From positions 2,914,001 through 2,978,000 of the forward strand of contig NZ_JACVAE010000001.1 of the NCBI RefSeq assembly GCF_014851675.1: a stretch of 64,000 nucleotides of DNA. Direction: 5' to 3'. Source of the DNA: Rhizobium sp. ARZ01 (GTDB taxonomy: Bacteria > Pseudomonadota > Alphaproteobacteria > Rhizobiales > Rhizobiaceae). The translations under genes were made by a program, and so were the position numbers. Under the pieces are notes generated by a model. That model was not told the origin of the DNA, did not search any database, and worked only from the letters and a program-made list of their open reading frames with translations. Within the stretch, counting starts at the first letter, position 1; every line of letters begins with the position of its first letter. This document shows, one piece after another, positions 53,344-61,217 of this stretch.

Positions 53344-54814
53344 CGGCGGCCTCCGTCGATTGCTTGACCAGCCTGAAACCCGAAACCTTCAGCCAGGAGA
53401 AATCGACCGAATCCGTGACCGCGCGGCTGAGAATCATCAGGTCCATCGGGCCACGTACCGGCTCGTCCAGTTGGATGTTGATGTTGACGGCCTGCTTGGA
53501 ACTGACTTCGCGCCATCCGCTGAAGTATGCCGACGGCTTGGCCGCGCCTTTTCGCGCAAGTTCGGCCACCTCGGAACGCGCATTCGAATTGGCCGGGGCG
53601 AGCAGGAAACTCACCGCCGCGGGCCGACCTTCCGGGTGATCGATAACGGCGCTCGCCGAAAAGGATATCGTTCCGGGTTCGACCGCTCGGCTGATCGCAC
53701 CGGCGGATATGCCACTCGGCAATGGATGGCAGACGATTGCATGTTCATGCTCGAGGAAGCGTACCGTCTGGAACTCCGGCACGATCGGAGTGACCGAAAC
53801 GTCTGCGATCTGGCTCAACGTTTCGACTGCCAGACGATAGTCGACGATGAACTGACCCTCGAGCAGATTACTTGGCGCAATCATATTGGGCGCACTTGCA
53901 GGCTTGACCCCTGGCAGCCCGGTGAACACCCGGAACGCCAGCGGGCGCAGGTCGAGATCCGGATGCGGAACCTCCGAACGCGCCGAATACCGTTCGCCGG
54001 CGATCGGATAGCCGAGCGAAAGGCCAACAGTTTCAGGGCCGCTTGCGGAAATCCGCAGCCGAAGGGTCCGCGCCGCCCCGCCGCACGCCCGTGGCAGCGA
54101 GAAGAAATTCCAGTTCGGCACGAGTTGCGCGTAGGGCACAACCCACTCTGCAACCCCTTCCCCGCTTTCAAGATAGCTCAATGCAACGACGAGCTCCCCA
54201 GTCGCCTTCGGCACCGAATGCAGGTGCAGCGCCAGTCCTGCCACACCCAGGCTCGATACCGGCAGCAGTTGCTCGACGAAGGCGTTGGCAAGCAGTTGCC
54301 CTATCCCCTCGTCCTTCGGATCGGCATAGGGATCGTGCGAGAATACCTCGGAAACAGGTTCCCAGTTTCGCGCCTGGAACGCATCTTCGAGAGCTCGGTA
54401 GTTTTCCAACAGCGTTTCGCGTTCGCGGCGCAAAATCGCAAGCTCCGAGGTGATCGAGGCCGTGTATCGAGCGAGCCGGCCAACGCCACCCTCCGTCAGC
54501 GCCCGCAGAAGCGCAAAACTGTCCGACTTGGCGGCGGCATCGAGTCGCTGGACGGGAACCGCGGGCACCGTTCCCAGTGCCCCAAGCAGCGCCGAGCGCT
54601 CCCGCAGATCCGCCTCCCCCTCATCGGAAAAGGCCACAGCGATCAATGGAAAGGCATTCTGCAACGTAGCCGGAAGACGGCCATTCGTCTCGTGATAGAC
54701 GATCAGATGCTCGATATCGCTTCCCTCGAAGCATGACCGATCCCGGTCCGATGCCGCGATCAGCCTCCTCGTCGCCAGTCGCTGCCCAATGCTGGTAGAC
54801 GTCAACTCTTGCAC
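53333..54814 (-). CDS. wgaA: First gene of the wga operon, unknown biochemical function (wgaA/expA1-like)
   Basis: A 493-residue protein without signal peptide or membrane segment. Residues about 1-110 resemble a nucleotide- or NAD-free Rossmann-like fold (SDIEHLIVYHETNGR, then FPLIAVAFSDEG). Residues 125-145 form a short coiled coil (ELAILRRERETLLENYRAL). The C-terminal two thirds are beta-rich. I do not recognise a catalytic motif; the domain may be one of the uncharacterised DUF families of rhizobial EPS loci. The GTG start at 54814 follows AGAGG with 7-base spacing. The name rests on gene position as first gene of the operon. Confidence 0.65.
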   Translation of the reverse strand: MQELTSTSIGQRLATRRLIAASDRDRSCFEGSDIEHLIVYHETNGRLPATLQNAFPLIAVAFSDEGEADLRERSALLGALGTVPAVPVQRLDAAAKSDSFALLRALTEGGVGRLARYTASITSELAILRRERETLLENYRALEDAFQARNWEPVSEVFSHDPYADPKDEGIGQLLANAFVEQLLPVSSLGVAGLALHLHSVPKATGELVVALSYLESGEGVAEWVVPYAQLVPNWNFFSLPRACGGAARTLRLRISASGPETVGLSLGYPIAGERYSARSEVPHPDLDLRPLAFRVFTGLPGVKPASAPNMIAPSNLLEGQFIVDYRLAVETLSQIADVSVTPIVPEFQTVRFLEHEHAIVCHPLPSGISAGAISRAVEPGTISFSASAVIDHPEGRPAAVSFLLAPANSNARSEVAELARKGAAKPSAYFSGWREVSSKQAVNINIQLDEPVRGPMDLMILSRAVTDSVDFSWLKVSGFRLVKQSTEAADVR

Positions 54815-54946
54815 GCATCGCCTCTGAAGAAATATTCCATAATCACACTCAAAGACGCTGGATAATCAGTAGTTTACTCAATTCATCAGGCGTCATCAGC
54901 AAGACCGTAGCAACGAATCTCGCGGCGCACAATAATAAAAATCAAT

Positions 54947-54956
54947 TCAGATCAAG
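54947..54956 (-). promoter_or_regulatory. CTTGATCTGA motif upstream of wgaA
   Basis: In the A/T-rich region upstream of the wga operon the minus strand reads CTTGATCTGA preceded by a T-run and a purine. The same 10 bases, with the same T-run context and orientation, lie upstream of wgeA at 60304-60313. It may be part of a shared promoter or regulator site. Confidence 0.4.
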
Positions 54957-55003
54957 CAAAAATCTTCATAAATACTTACAAAATCAAAGTATTATTACTG
55001 AAT

Positions 55004-56245
55004 TCACTTCGGAACGCGACGAAGGAGCTTCTTTTCCGTCAGTTTTTCAAGAATGCCCTGCTGTCGATCGATGCATTCCGCCAATCGGAAACGTCGCTGG
55101 ACTGTCCGGCGCGCCGCAGCACGCAGCCCGAGGTAGCGTTCCGGGTACGTTAGGGCGCCGATGATTGCCTCAGCGAGCGCGTCAGTGTCGAAAAATGGCA
55201 CCAGCAAACCATTCCGCCCTGTGCGGATGACTTCTTGAACCGGCGCGGTGTCTGATCCGATGACCAGCGCTCCGCATGCCATGGCCTCCAACACCGACCA
55301 GGACAAAACGAACGGATAGGTAAGGTAAAGGTGCGCCGCCGAGATCTGGAAAAGCTGCCGCAAGACCGAATGCGGCACCACGCCGGGAAAGACGATATTC
55401 TCCTGCGGTGTATCCAGCGACGCAAGAAGGTGGTCCTTCCACGCCCCTCCGCCGGGCGGTGGCACGCCATAGCTTGTGCCATCGCCGCCGACAAAGATGA
55501 ACAGCGCATCGGGACGCTGTCGCACAACCTTGGCGGCAGCCTCCAAAACCTGTGGAAATCCGCGATACGGCTCCAGGTCGCGCGCGACGAACGTCACAAC
55601 CGGCGGGCCACCAGCCGTGAGCACCCGCCCGTCCGGAAGCCTGACCGAAGCGGTCGGGTCCGGCCGAAACCGCAGCGTGTCGATGCCCTCGTGACACACC
55701 GAAATGCGCCCTCGGGCGTCAACCGGGTAGAGACTTCTCTGCCAATGGGTGGGGCTGATGCCGCCCTCAATGGCCTCGAGGGACAGAAGTTGAGCGATGT
55801 TGCGCAGCCGCAGCCTCTTGCGCGTCTCCAGACCAGGCTGATCGTCGGGGCAGAACCCAATGTCCGCCCCTTCCGATCGGTAGAAGAACTCGCAATATCC
55901 TAGTGCGGGCACCTGCGGCAGCACGTCCTTTATGAACATCATGCTGCCCCAGCCGATATGGCCGACGACAATGTCAGGTACCAGCCCCTGGCGTGCCATG
56001 ACGTCGAACGTCTCGGCGACGCGATGGCCAATTCGCGCGTGGTGATCGGGAATACCCATGTAGCGGGCCATGTGCGGAGTTGTGCGCGGGTCCGCTTCCG
56101 CTCGATGTCGAACGACCCGAACGGAGGGAATTTTCTGGTCGATTGTTTCGGTGATGAGGCTGACCTCATTGCCCGCCTGCGCAAGCCGGGCCGCCAAGGC
56201 AGCGAACTGGCCGAAGCCCCGTCGGTGAACAAACGCCACGTGCAT
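55004..56245 (-). CDS. wgcA: Glycosyltransferase family 4 (wgcA/expC)
   Basis: A 413-residue GT-B enzyme. The N terminus is MHVAFVHRRGFGQFAALA. The donor domain has VVTFVARDLEPYRGFPQVLE, RPDALFIFVGGDG, VPHSVLRQLFQISAAHLYL and the terminal EX7E-type VLEAMACGALVIGS. It would transfer one sugar of the galactoglucan repeat. The donor is unknown. It lies 44 bases downstream of wggR on the same strand, so it is probably cotranscribed with the regulator, and is separated from wgaA by an A/T-rich spacer. Gene position matches expC of S. meliloti. Confidence 0.88.
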   Translation of the reverse strand: MHVAFVHRRGFGQFAALAARLAQAGNEVSLITETIDQKIPSVRVVRHRAEADPRTTPHMARYMGIPDHHARIGHRVAETFDVMARQGLVPDIVVGHIGWGSMMFIKDVLPQVPALGYCEFFYRSEGADIGFCPDDQPGLETRKRLRLRNIAQLLSLEAIEGGISPTHWQRSLYPVDARGRISVCHEGIDTLRFRPDPTASVRLPDGRVLTAGGPPVVTFVARDLEPYRGFPQVLEAAAKVVRQRPDALFIFVGGDGTSYGVPPPGGGAWKDHLLASLDTPQENIVFPGVVPHSVLRQLFQISAAHLYLTYPFVLSWSVLEAMACGALVIGSDTAPVQEVIRTGRNGLLVPFFDTDALAEAIIGALTYPERYLGLRAAARRTVQRRFRLAECIDRQQGILEKLTEKKLLRRVPK

Positions 56246-56289
56246 CGCGTCTAGCCCGCTACTGCCACACCCACGGCATCGCTCACCAC

Positions 56290-56865
56290 TCAGACGCCGT
56301 ACCGTGAAGCGCTGCCCCAGGCCAGTTCCAGTTGGTGCAGCGTCTGGAAGGCTGTCTCAAGCATGCGCTGCTCCTGGTCGCCACGATTGACCGCGCGCTC
56401 ATAGATCATCGCTGCGTCGCGGAGATTTGCCCTCAGTTGCCGGCCCTTCTCCGTCAACTTGATGCGTGCGGATCGCTTGTCGCGCTGGGAGGCTACACGA
56501 TCAATGTAGTCGCCGTCGGCAAGCTGCTTCAGATAGTAGGAAACGTTGGAGCCAACGTAGTGCCCACGATCCAGAAGCTCGGCGACCGAGAGTTCCGAAT
56601 CGCCGATTGCCAGCAGGACCATCGCTTGCGCCGGCCCGATATCATCAACGCGAAGCTTGGTCAGCTCGGCTCGAACCAGACCGGAAAACCGCCGGCTTGC
56701 CCGCTCCATGAGGCGAGCGAGCTCGAAATACGTAATCTGCCGATGGTCGCCAAACTCGGCATTCTGAGGATGCTCGGGGGCGATTTGAGCGACCTGGCCA
56801 TTACCCTGTATATTCGGAACGTCTTTAAGTTCTCCGGACAGTTTGAGCACAATTTCTTCTTTCAT
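56290..56865 (-). CDS. wggR: MarR family regulator of galactoglucan synthesis (wggR/expG-like)
   Basis: A 191-residue winged-helix regulator. The N-terminal 45 residues are polar. The MarR domain spans about 50-175, with the recognition helix in SVAELLDRGHYVGSNVSYYL and the wing in SQRDKRSARIKLTEKG. In S. meliloti WggR activates the exp genes and is needed for quorum- and phosphate-controlled galactoglucan production. The ATG at 56865 with GGAG 6 bases upstream is preferred over TTG 56877. It is divergent from wgdA, and the palindrome between them at 56888-56906 is its likely binding site. Confidence 0.9.
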   Translation of the reverse strand: MKEEIVLKLSGELKDVPNIQGNGQVAQIAPEHPQNAEFGDHRQITYFELARLMERASRRFSGLVRAELTKLRVDDIGPAQAMVLLAIGDSELSVAELLDRGHYVGSNVSYYLKQLADGDYIDRVASQRDKRSARIKLTEKGRQLRANLRDAAMIYERAVNRGDQEQRMLETAFQTLHQLELAWGSASRYGV

Positions 56866-56887
56866 CCCATTCTCCAATTCGGAAAAC

Positions 56888-56906
56888 TACTTCAAAAATT
56901 GAAGTA
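56888..56906. promoter_or_regulatory. Palindromic operator between wggR and wgdA
   Basis: A perfect inverted repeat with arms TACTTCAA and TTGAAGTA separated by AAA, flanked by an imperfect AAAA/TTTT extension. It lies 23 bases upstream of the wggR start. The size and symmetry fit a MarR-family dimer site. A partial match TTTTTGAAGTTATTT occurs upstream of wgeA at about 60270. Confidence 0.7.
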
Positions 56907-56988
56907 ATTTTCAAACATGCCCATTCCCCCCAATGAACCCGAGCTTGCACAACTCATCCATTCTGTGCCAGATTGGAAGGGCAATACT

Positions 56989-58821
56989 ATGTACCCGTCC
57001 AATTATAAGCCATCCTGTCCTCCGACAGATGGATATAGAGTTAACTCCAGGCAAATCGCCATGCGTGATACTGTTCAAAATGAGACAAGAAGCAAGCGTC
57101 AAATTTGGGGAGGAGCAAAGGAAAGCAACTCTGGATTGCTAATTCTGCAAGCCAAGCGTGTATTCTTGTTCGGCCTGCTATATGCGGCAGCGCTGAGCGT
57201 GTGCTTGAATTCACTACAACTCACGATGCCGCTGTTCATGCTGCAAGTTCACGACAGGGTGCTTAACAGTCAGAGCATGGACACGCTTGTTATGCTGACC
57301 ATCCTGGCGATTGGCGCCCTTGTCGTGTTCGGCGTCCTGGAGTTCATCCGCGCCCTCTCCTTCCAAGCCATGGGTGGCGCGGTCGTACGCCAGTTGAACA
57401 TGCCGGTCCTGGCCGCCGCCGTTCAGGCCTCGGTCGACCAGGGCCTGTCGCGCGCGACGCAGTCGCTTCGAGATGTGGCAGAATTGCGAAGCTTTCTGAC
57501 CTCGCCTGCGGTGAGCGCACCGCTCGATGCCGCCTGGTCACCGATCTTCCTGGGCGCACTTTTCCTACTGCACCCGCTTTTCGGCCTCGTCGGCGCTGTC
57601 TCCGTGGCACTGCTTCTTTGCGGCGGCCTGGTTACCGACATGCTGACACGTCAACTTACCAAGGAAGCGAACCAGACCAATATCGAGGCCGTGTCCAAGA
57701 TTGGCGCCTCGCTGCGTCATGCCGAGGCCATCGAGGCCATGGGCATGCTGCCCGCCCTGGCGAATCGTTGGCGCGCCTTGCAACTGCAAGCCCTTGGCGC
57801 CTTTGAAACGAGCGGGAGTAGGAGCAAAGCGATGACGTCCATCACCCGCAGCCTGCGCTATTCCATCCAGATCGTCACCCTGGCGGTCGGAGCGTTTCTG
57901 GTGCTGGAGCAGGAAATCACCCCCGGCGCGATGATGGCTTCGAGTATTCTCGTCGGACGGCTCCTGATACCCTTCGATTCGATCATCGACAATTGGCGGC
58001 AGTGGGTGCTGGCGATCGCCGGCTGGCGCCGGCTGGAGGCCACCCTCAAGGCGAATCTCGCGATCCGCCAGACGATGCCCACGCCGCATTCGTCGGGCGA
58101 CATGGTAGTGGACAAGCTGGTCTACGCGGCACCGGGGCTGGATGTGCCGATCATCAAGGGCATCTCCTTCGCGCTCTCCCCCGGCGAGGTGCTCGGCGTG
58201 ATCGGCCCTTCCGCAGCCGGCAAGTCGACACTCGCGCGCCTGCTGGTCGGGATCTTGCGACCCACATCCGGTGGCGTCTTCCTGGACGGCAACAACACCT
58301 ATCTCTGGGAGCGCAGTTCGTTCGGCCAGGTGGTCGGATACCTCCCGCAATCAGTCTCACTTCTGGAAGGAACGATCCGTGAAAACATTGCTAGGATGGC
58401 AGACAGCGACCCTTACAAGGTGCTGGAGGCGGCGCGCCTGGCCGACGTCCATGACATGATCGGACGCCTGCCGCTCGGCTATGACACACCGGTCGGCGAT
58501 GGGCATCTCACCCTTTCCGGGGGGCAGCGGCAGCGCATTGCACTGGCGCGCTGCCTCTACGACCGTCCACGCCTCATCGTGCTCGACGAACCGAATGCAA
58601 ACCTCGATTCGCTTGGCGAACGGGCTCTCATCCGCGCGATCCAGCATGCGCGCGATGATGGTGCCATGGTCATCATAATCGCGCATCGGCCCGCGATCAT
58701 GCAGGTCGCCGACAAGCTGCTCGTGCTGGAAAACGGCCGCATCACGCAATTCGGACCGCGCACGGACGTCGTTACGGCCACAATTCCGGGCGAACCGCGC
58801 CGCGAGGTGACCGCAATATGA
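56989..58821 (+). CDS. wgdA: Type I secretion permease/ATPase (wgdA/expD1)
   Basis: A 610-residue ABC exporter of the PrtD/PrsD class. The membrane domain spans about 60-340 (FLFGLLYAAALSVCLNSLQL, then PLFMLQVHDRVLNSQS). The ATPase has Walker A GPSAAGKST near 400, LSGGQRQRIALAR and LIVLDEPNANLDS. In S. meliloti this exporter secretes the calcium-binding protein ExpE1 and is needed for galactoglucan. Start choice: the ATG at 56989 has GGAAGG 8 bases upstream; 57061 gives a family-average length, and 56917 is also open. It overlaps wgdB by 4 bases. Confidence 0.93.
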   Translation: MYPSNYKPSCPPTDGYRVNSRQIAMRDTVQNETRSKRQIWGGAKESNSGLLILQAKRVFLFGLLYAAALSVCLNSLQLTMPLFMLQVHDRVLNSQSMDTLVMLTILAIGALVVFGVLEFIRALSFQAMGGAVVRQLNMPVLAAAVQASVDQGLSRATQSLRDVAELRSFLTSPAVSAPLDAAWSPIFLGALFLLHPLFGLVGAVSVALLLCGGLVTDMLTRQLTKEANQTNIEAVSKIGASLRHAEAIEAMGMLPALANRWRALQLQALGAFETSGSRSKAMTSITRSLRYSIQIVTLAVGAFLVLEQEITPGAMMASSILVGRLLIPFDSIIDNWRQWVLAIAGWRRLEATLKANLAIRQTMPTPHSSGDMVVDKLVYAAPGLDVPIIKGISFALSPGEVLGVIGPSAAGKSTLARLLVGILRPTSGGVFLDGNNTYLWERSSFGQVVGYLPQSVSLLEGTIRENIARMADSDPYKVLEAARLADVHDMIGRLPLGYDTPVGDGHLTLSGGQRQRIALARCLYDRPRLIVLDEPNANLDSLGERALIRAIQHARDDGAMVIIIAHRPAIMQVADKLLVLENGRITQFGPRTDVVTATIPGEPRREVTAI

Positions 58822-60218
58822 CAGAGATGAAGCACCTCGCAGTCCGCACCGACCTTTCTGAGCACCGCTCGCTGCAACATCAATCTGTGTCGCGGGACGT
58901 CGCCCCCTCACATTTTCAGCGCGGGGAAAGCGAACTCCGCTCACCGCTCCGCCGCCTTGTCATTGCGGGGCTTGCAACGATCCTGGTGTCCTTCGGCGGA
59001 TTTTTTGCCTGGGCGTTTTCGACCGAGCTCAGCAGTGCGACGGTCGCCAACGGCACCGTCATCGTCGATTCAAAACGCAAGACCGTAAGCCACTTCGAAG
59101 GCGGCGTGATGAGTCGCCTGCTCGTTCAGGAGGGCGACAAGGTTTCCGCGGGACAGCCCCTGATCGAGTTGGAGGACACACGAGCCCGGTCCAATCTGCA
59201 GTCGCTCCAAAGCCGACGCACAGGCTTGATCGCAAAACTCGCCCGACTGAAGGCCGAGCAGGCAGACACGCCGCAGATCAGTTTTCCGCACGAATTCGCC
59301 GAGGCTCGGGACGTCACGATGGACGACGCCGTCAAGGCTGAGACAATGTTTTTTGAGAAGCGGCGAGAGGCGAAGGACGGGCGGATAGAGGTCCAGAAAA
59401 AGACCATCGAGGAGTATTTCGAACAGGCGAAGTCGCTCCACATCCAAATTCAGGCGACCGACCAGCAAATCGATCTCGTCAACGAGCAGCGGACGGCAAT
59501 CGCAACGCTGGTCAAGAAAGGCGTCGCACCGCGCACGCAGCTCATCGATATCGACGCCAAGCTGAGCGAGCTTGCCAGGACGCGGGGCGAGCTTGCCGGC
59601 GACAAGGCCCGGGCGGAAAAAGCAGAGGCAGGCGCCCAGCTTGCCCTGACCGGCATCGAAAGCGAATTTCAATCGACAATCGCCGGTGAAATAACAACGG
59701 CGCGCGTCGAACTCGCGGATGTCGAAGAGCAGATCACCGCCTCAAAGGACGTGCTGCGGCGCCTCGAAATCCGCTCCCCGCAGGCTGGCATCATCAGCGA
59801 CATCTGGTTGCGCACCCCTGGCAGCGCGGTCACGCCCGGCCAGCCATTGCTCGAAATCGTTCCGGAAAACGAGCCGCTCCTGATCGAGATGCGCGTCAAT
59901 CCTCGCGATATCGACAGCATCGCCGTCGGCTCAGAGACACAAATTAGGCTGACCGCATACAATCAGCGCTCCCGACTGCCGCTCGAAGGCGCTATCACCT
60001 ATGTCGCCGCGGACCAGTCGGTTGATGAAAAGTCGAACGCTGCCTTCTTCATCGCACGCGCCAAGATCGACGCGAAATCGCTCGCGGCAAACGCCGACGT
60101 GCGCCTCTATCCCGGCATGCCCGCGGAGGTGCTGATCATTCACAAGTCACGCCTTGCAATCGACTACCTCACCTCTCCGGTTGTCGAGAGCTTCAACCGC
60201 GCCTTCAGAGAAGATTAA
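58818..60218 (+). CDS. wgdB: HlyD family type I secretion adaptor (wgdB/expD2)
   Basis: A 466-residue membrane fusion protein. The membrane segment lies near 48-70 (VIAGLATILVSFGGFFAWAF). The lipoyl half has VANGTVIVDSKRKTVSHFEG. Two long coiled-coil stretches cover about 125-330, and the beta-barrel end has GMPAEVLIIHKSRLAIDYL. It bridges WgdA and an outer-membrane TolC-type protein encoded elsewhere. Its ATG overlaps the wgdA stop (ATGA), so they are translated together. The A/T-rich spacer after it carries the wgeA promoter. Confidence 0.94.
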   Translation: MTEMKHLAVRTDLSEHRSLQHQSVSRDVAPSHFQRGESELRSPLRRLVIAGLATILVSFGGFFAWAFSTELSSATVANGTVIVDSKRKTVSHFEGGVMSRLLVQEGDKVSAGQPLIELEDTRARSNLQSLQSRRTGLIAKLARLKAEQADTPQISFPHEFAEARDVTMDDAVKAETMFFEKRREAKDGRIEVQKKTIEEYFEQAKSLHIQIQATDQQIDLVNEQRTAIATLVKKGVAPRTQLIDIDAKLSELARTRGELAGDKARAEKAEAGAQLALTGIESEFQSTIAGEITTARVELADVEEQITASKDVLRRLEIRSPQAGIISDIWLRTPGSAVTPGQPLLEIVPENEPLLIEMRVNPRDIDSIAVGSETQIRLTAYNQRSRLPLEGAITYVAADQSVDEKSNAAFFIARAKIDAKSLAANADVRLYPGMPAEVLIIHKSRLAIDYLTSPVVESFNRAFRED

Positions 60219-60303
60219 TATTATCGAGCGCGAGCTAAACACAATATCAGTGCAAGATAATACGATTTTTGAAGTTATTTCTTTGGAAGATAAGTATATT
60301 TTA

Positions 60304-60313
60304 CTTGATCTGA
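60304..60313 (+). promoter_or_regulatory. CTTGATCTGA motif upstream of wgeA
   Basis: Located 181 bases before the wgeA start in an A/T-rich spacer, in the same orientation as the gene. It matches the motif upstream of wgaA, including the TTTT-purine bases before it. Confidence 0.4.
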
Positions 60314-60494
60314 CTACGTAATACAAAAATGACACATACAAACAGCGCGCCAACGGGAATATTTTTTCCAAAATTGAACATTTATGCTCCACTACATACT
60401 TGCCTTGTCTTTTTTTGCAGTGCACATTCCCCGCGCGCAATCGTTGCAATCCCGCGCCGATCGCGCGCGCATGTAACCTGTAGAGGAGAGGCAG

Positions 60495-61154
60495 ATGGCC
60501 ACATTGGAAGGCGGCGCATATGACGACGCCCTGTTTGGCTCACGCTTCAACGACTTCATCCGCGCCCATGGGGGCGATGATTTCGTGAGCGGAGGCAAAG
60601 GGGACGACCTCGTGTTCGGTGAAGAGGGCGACGACCTGCTGTTCGGCGACAAGGGCAATGACACCTTGTTCGGCGGCGAAGGCGACGACTTGCTGAACGG
60701 CGACAAGGGCGATGATATCCTGGTCGGCGGTTGGGGTGACGACCTCTTGTACGGCGACAAGGGGAACGACATCTTGTTTGGCGGACATGGGAGCGATCTT
60801 ATGTCCGGCGGCAAGGGCAACGACCTGCTCTATGGCGGCGATGGAGCCGACATCCTCGACGGCGGAGCCGGCAACGATGTCATGGCAGGCGGAGCCGGAA
60901 ACGACATCTTCGTTTTCGACGGCGGTGGTGGCAACGACGTCATTCTCGATTTCACCGCCGGCGAGGACCTGCTGCAAATCTCGAAGGGCATCAATGGCCT
61001 CGACGTGTCTTCGCCCGAAGACCTGGCCTCGCGTGTCACGCAGGTCGGCGGCAATGTCGTCGTGGACCTCGGTCATGGCGACACGCTCACATTGGTCAAT
61101 GTCGATGCCGACGACATCCAGGCCAATCCCGAGAACTACTTCACGGTTCACTGA
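60495..61154 (+). CDS. wgeA: RTX calcium-binding secreted protein (wgeA/expE1)
   Basis: A 219-residue protein with no Sec signal. Residues about 4-135 are almost entirely RTX nonapeptides (GGxGxDxLx), about a dozen copies such as GGEGDDLLN and GGKGNDLLY, which fold into a calcium-bound beta-roll. Residues about 136-219 are the C-terminal type I secretion region (DFTAGEDLLQISKGINGLD). It is very acidic. The substrate-exporter link with WgdAB follows the S. meliloti case, where ExpE1 is secreted and required for galactoglucan production. The ATG at 60495 follows GAGGAGAGG. A hairpin lies just after it. Confidence 0.95.
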   Translation: MATLEGGAYDDALFGSRFNDFIRAHGGDDFVSGGKGDDLVFGEEGDDLLFGDKGNDTLFGGEGDDLLNGDKGDDILVGGWGDDLLYGDKGNDILFGGHGSDLMSGGKGNDLLYGGDGADILDGGAGNDVMAGGAGNDIFVFDGGGGNDVILDFTAGEDLLQISKGINGLDVSSPEDLASRVTQVGGNVVVDLGHGDTLTLVNVDADDIQANPENYFTVH

Positions 61155-61164
61155 GGTGAACCCG

Positions 61165-61194
61165 GCGCGCCCTGCCTCCTCCCGTGGGGCGCGC
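61165..61194 (+). terminator. Hairpin between wgeA and wgeB
   Basis: An 8-bp GC stem (GCGCGCCC / GGGCGCGC) with a 14-base loop and no T-run. It may protect the wgeA mRNA 3' end or reduce read-through to wgeB, giving more secreted protein than enzyme. Confidence 0.4.
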
Positions 61195-61217
61195 TATCCG
61201 ATCCAGAGGGGTAGCGC

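Noticed and set aside
53300..54736. 478-codon plus-strand frame opposite wgaA
   Set aside because: Antisense shadow; the minus frame has a ribosome site and fits the operon.
60500..60910. Regular short repeats resembling an array
   Set aside because: They encode RTX nonapeptides in frame; spacing is 27 bases with coding drift, so this is not CRISPR.
60540..61151. Repetitive 203-codon minus-strand frame opposite wgeA
   Set aside because: Mirror of the RTX repeats; the plus frame has the diagnostic GGxGxD repeats and a strong ribosome site.
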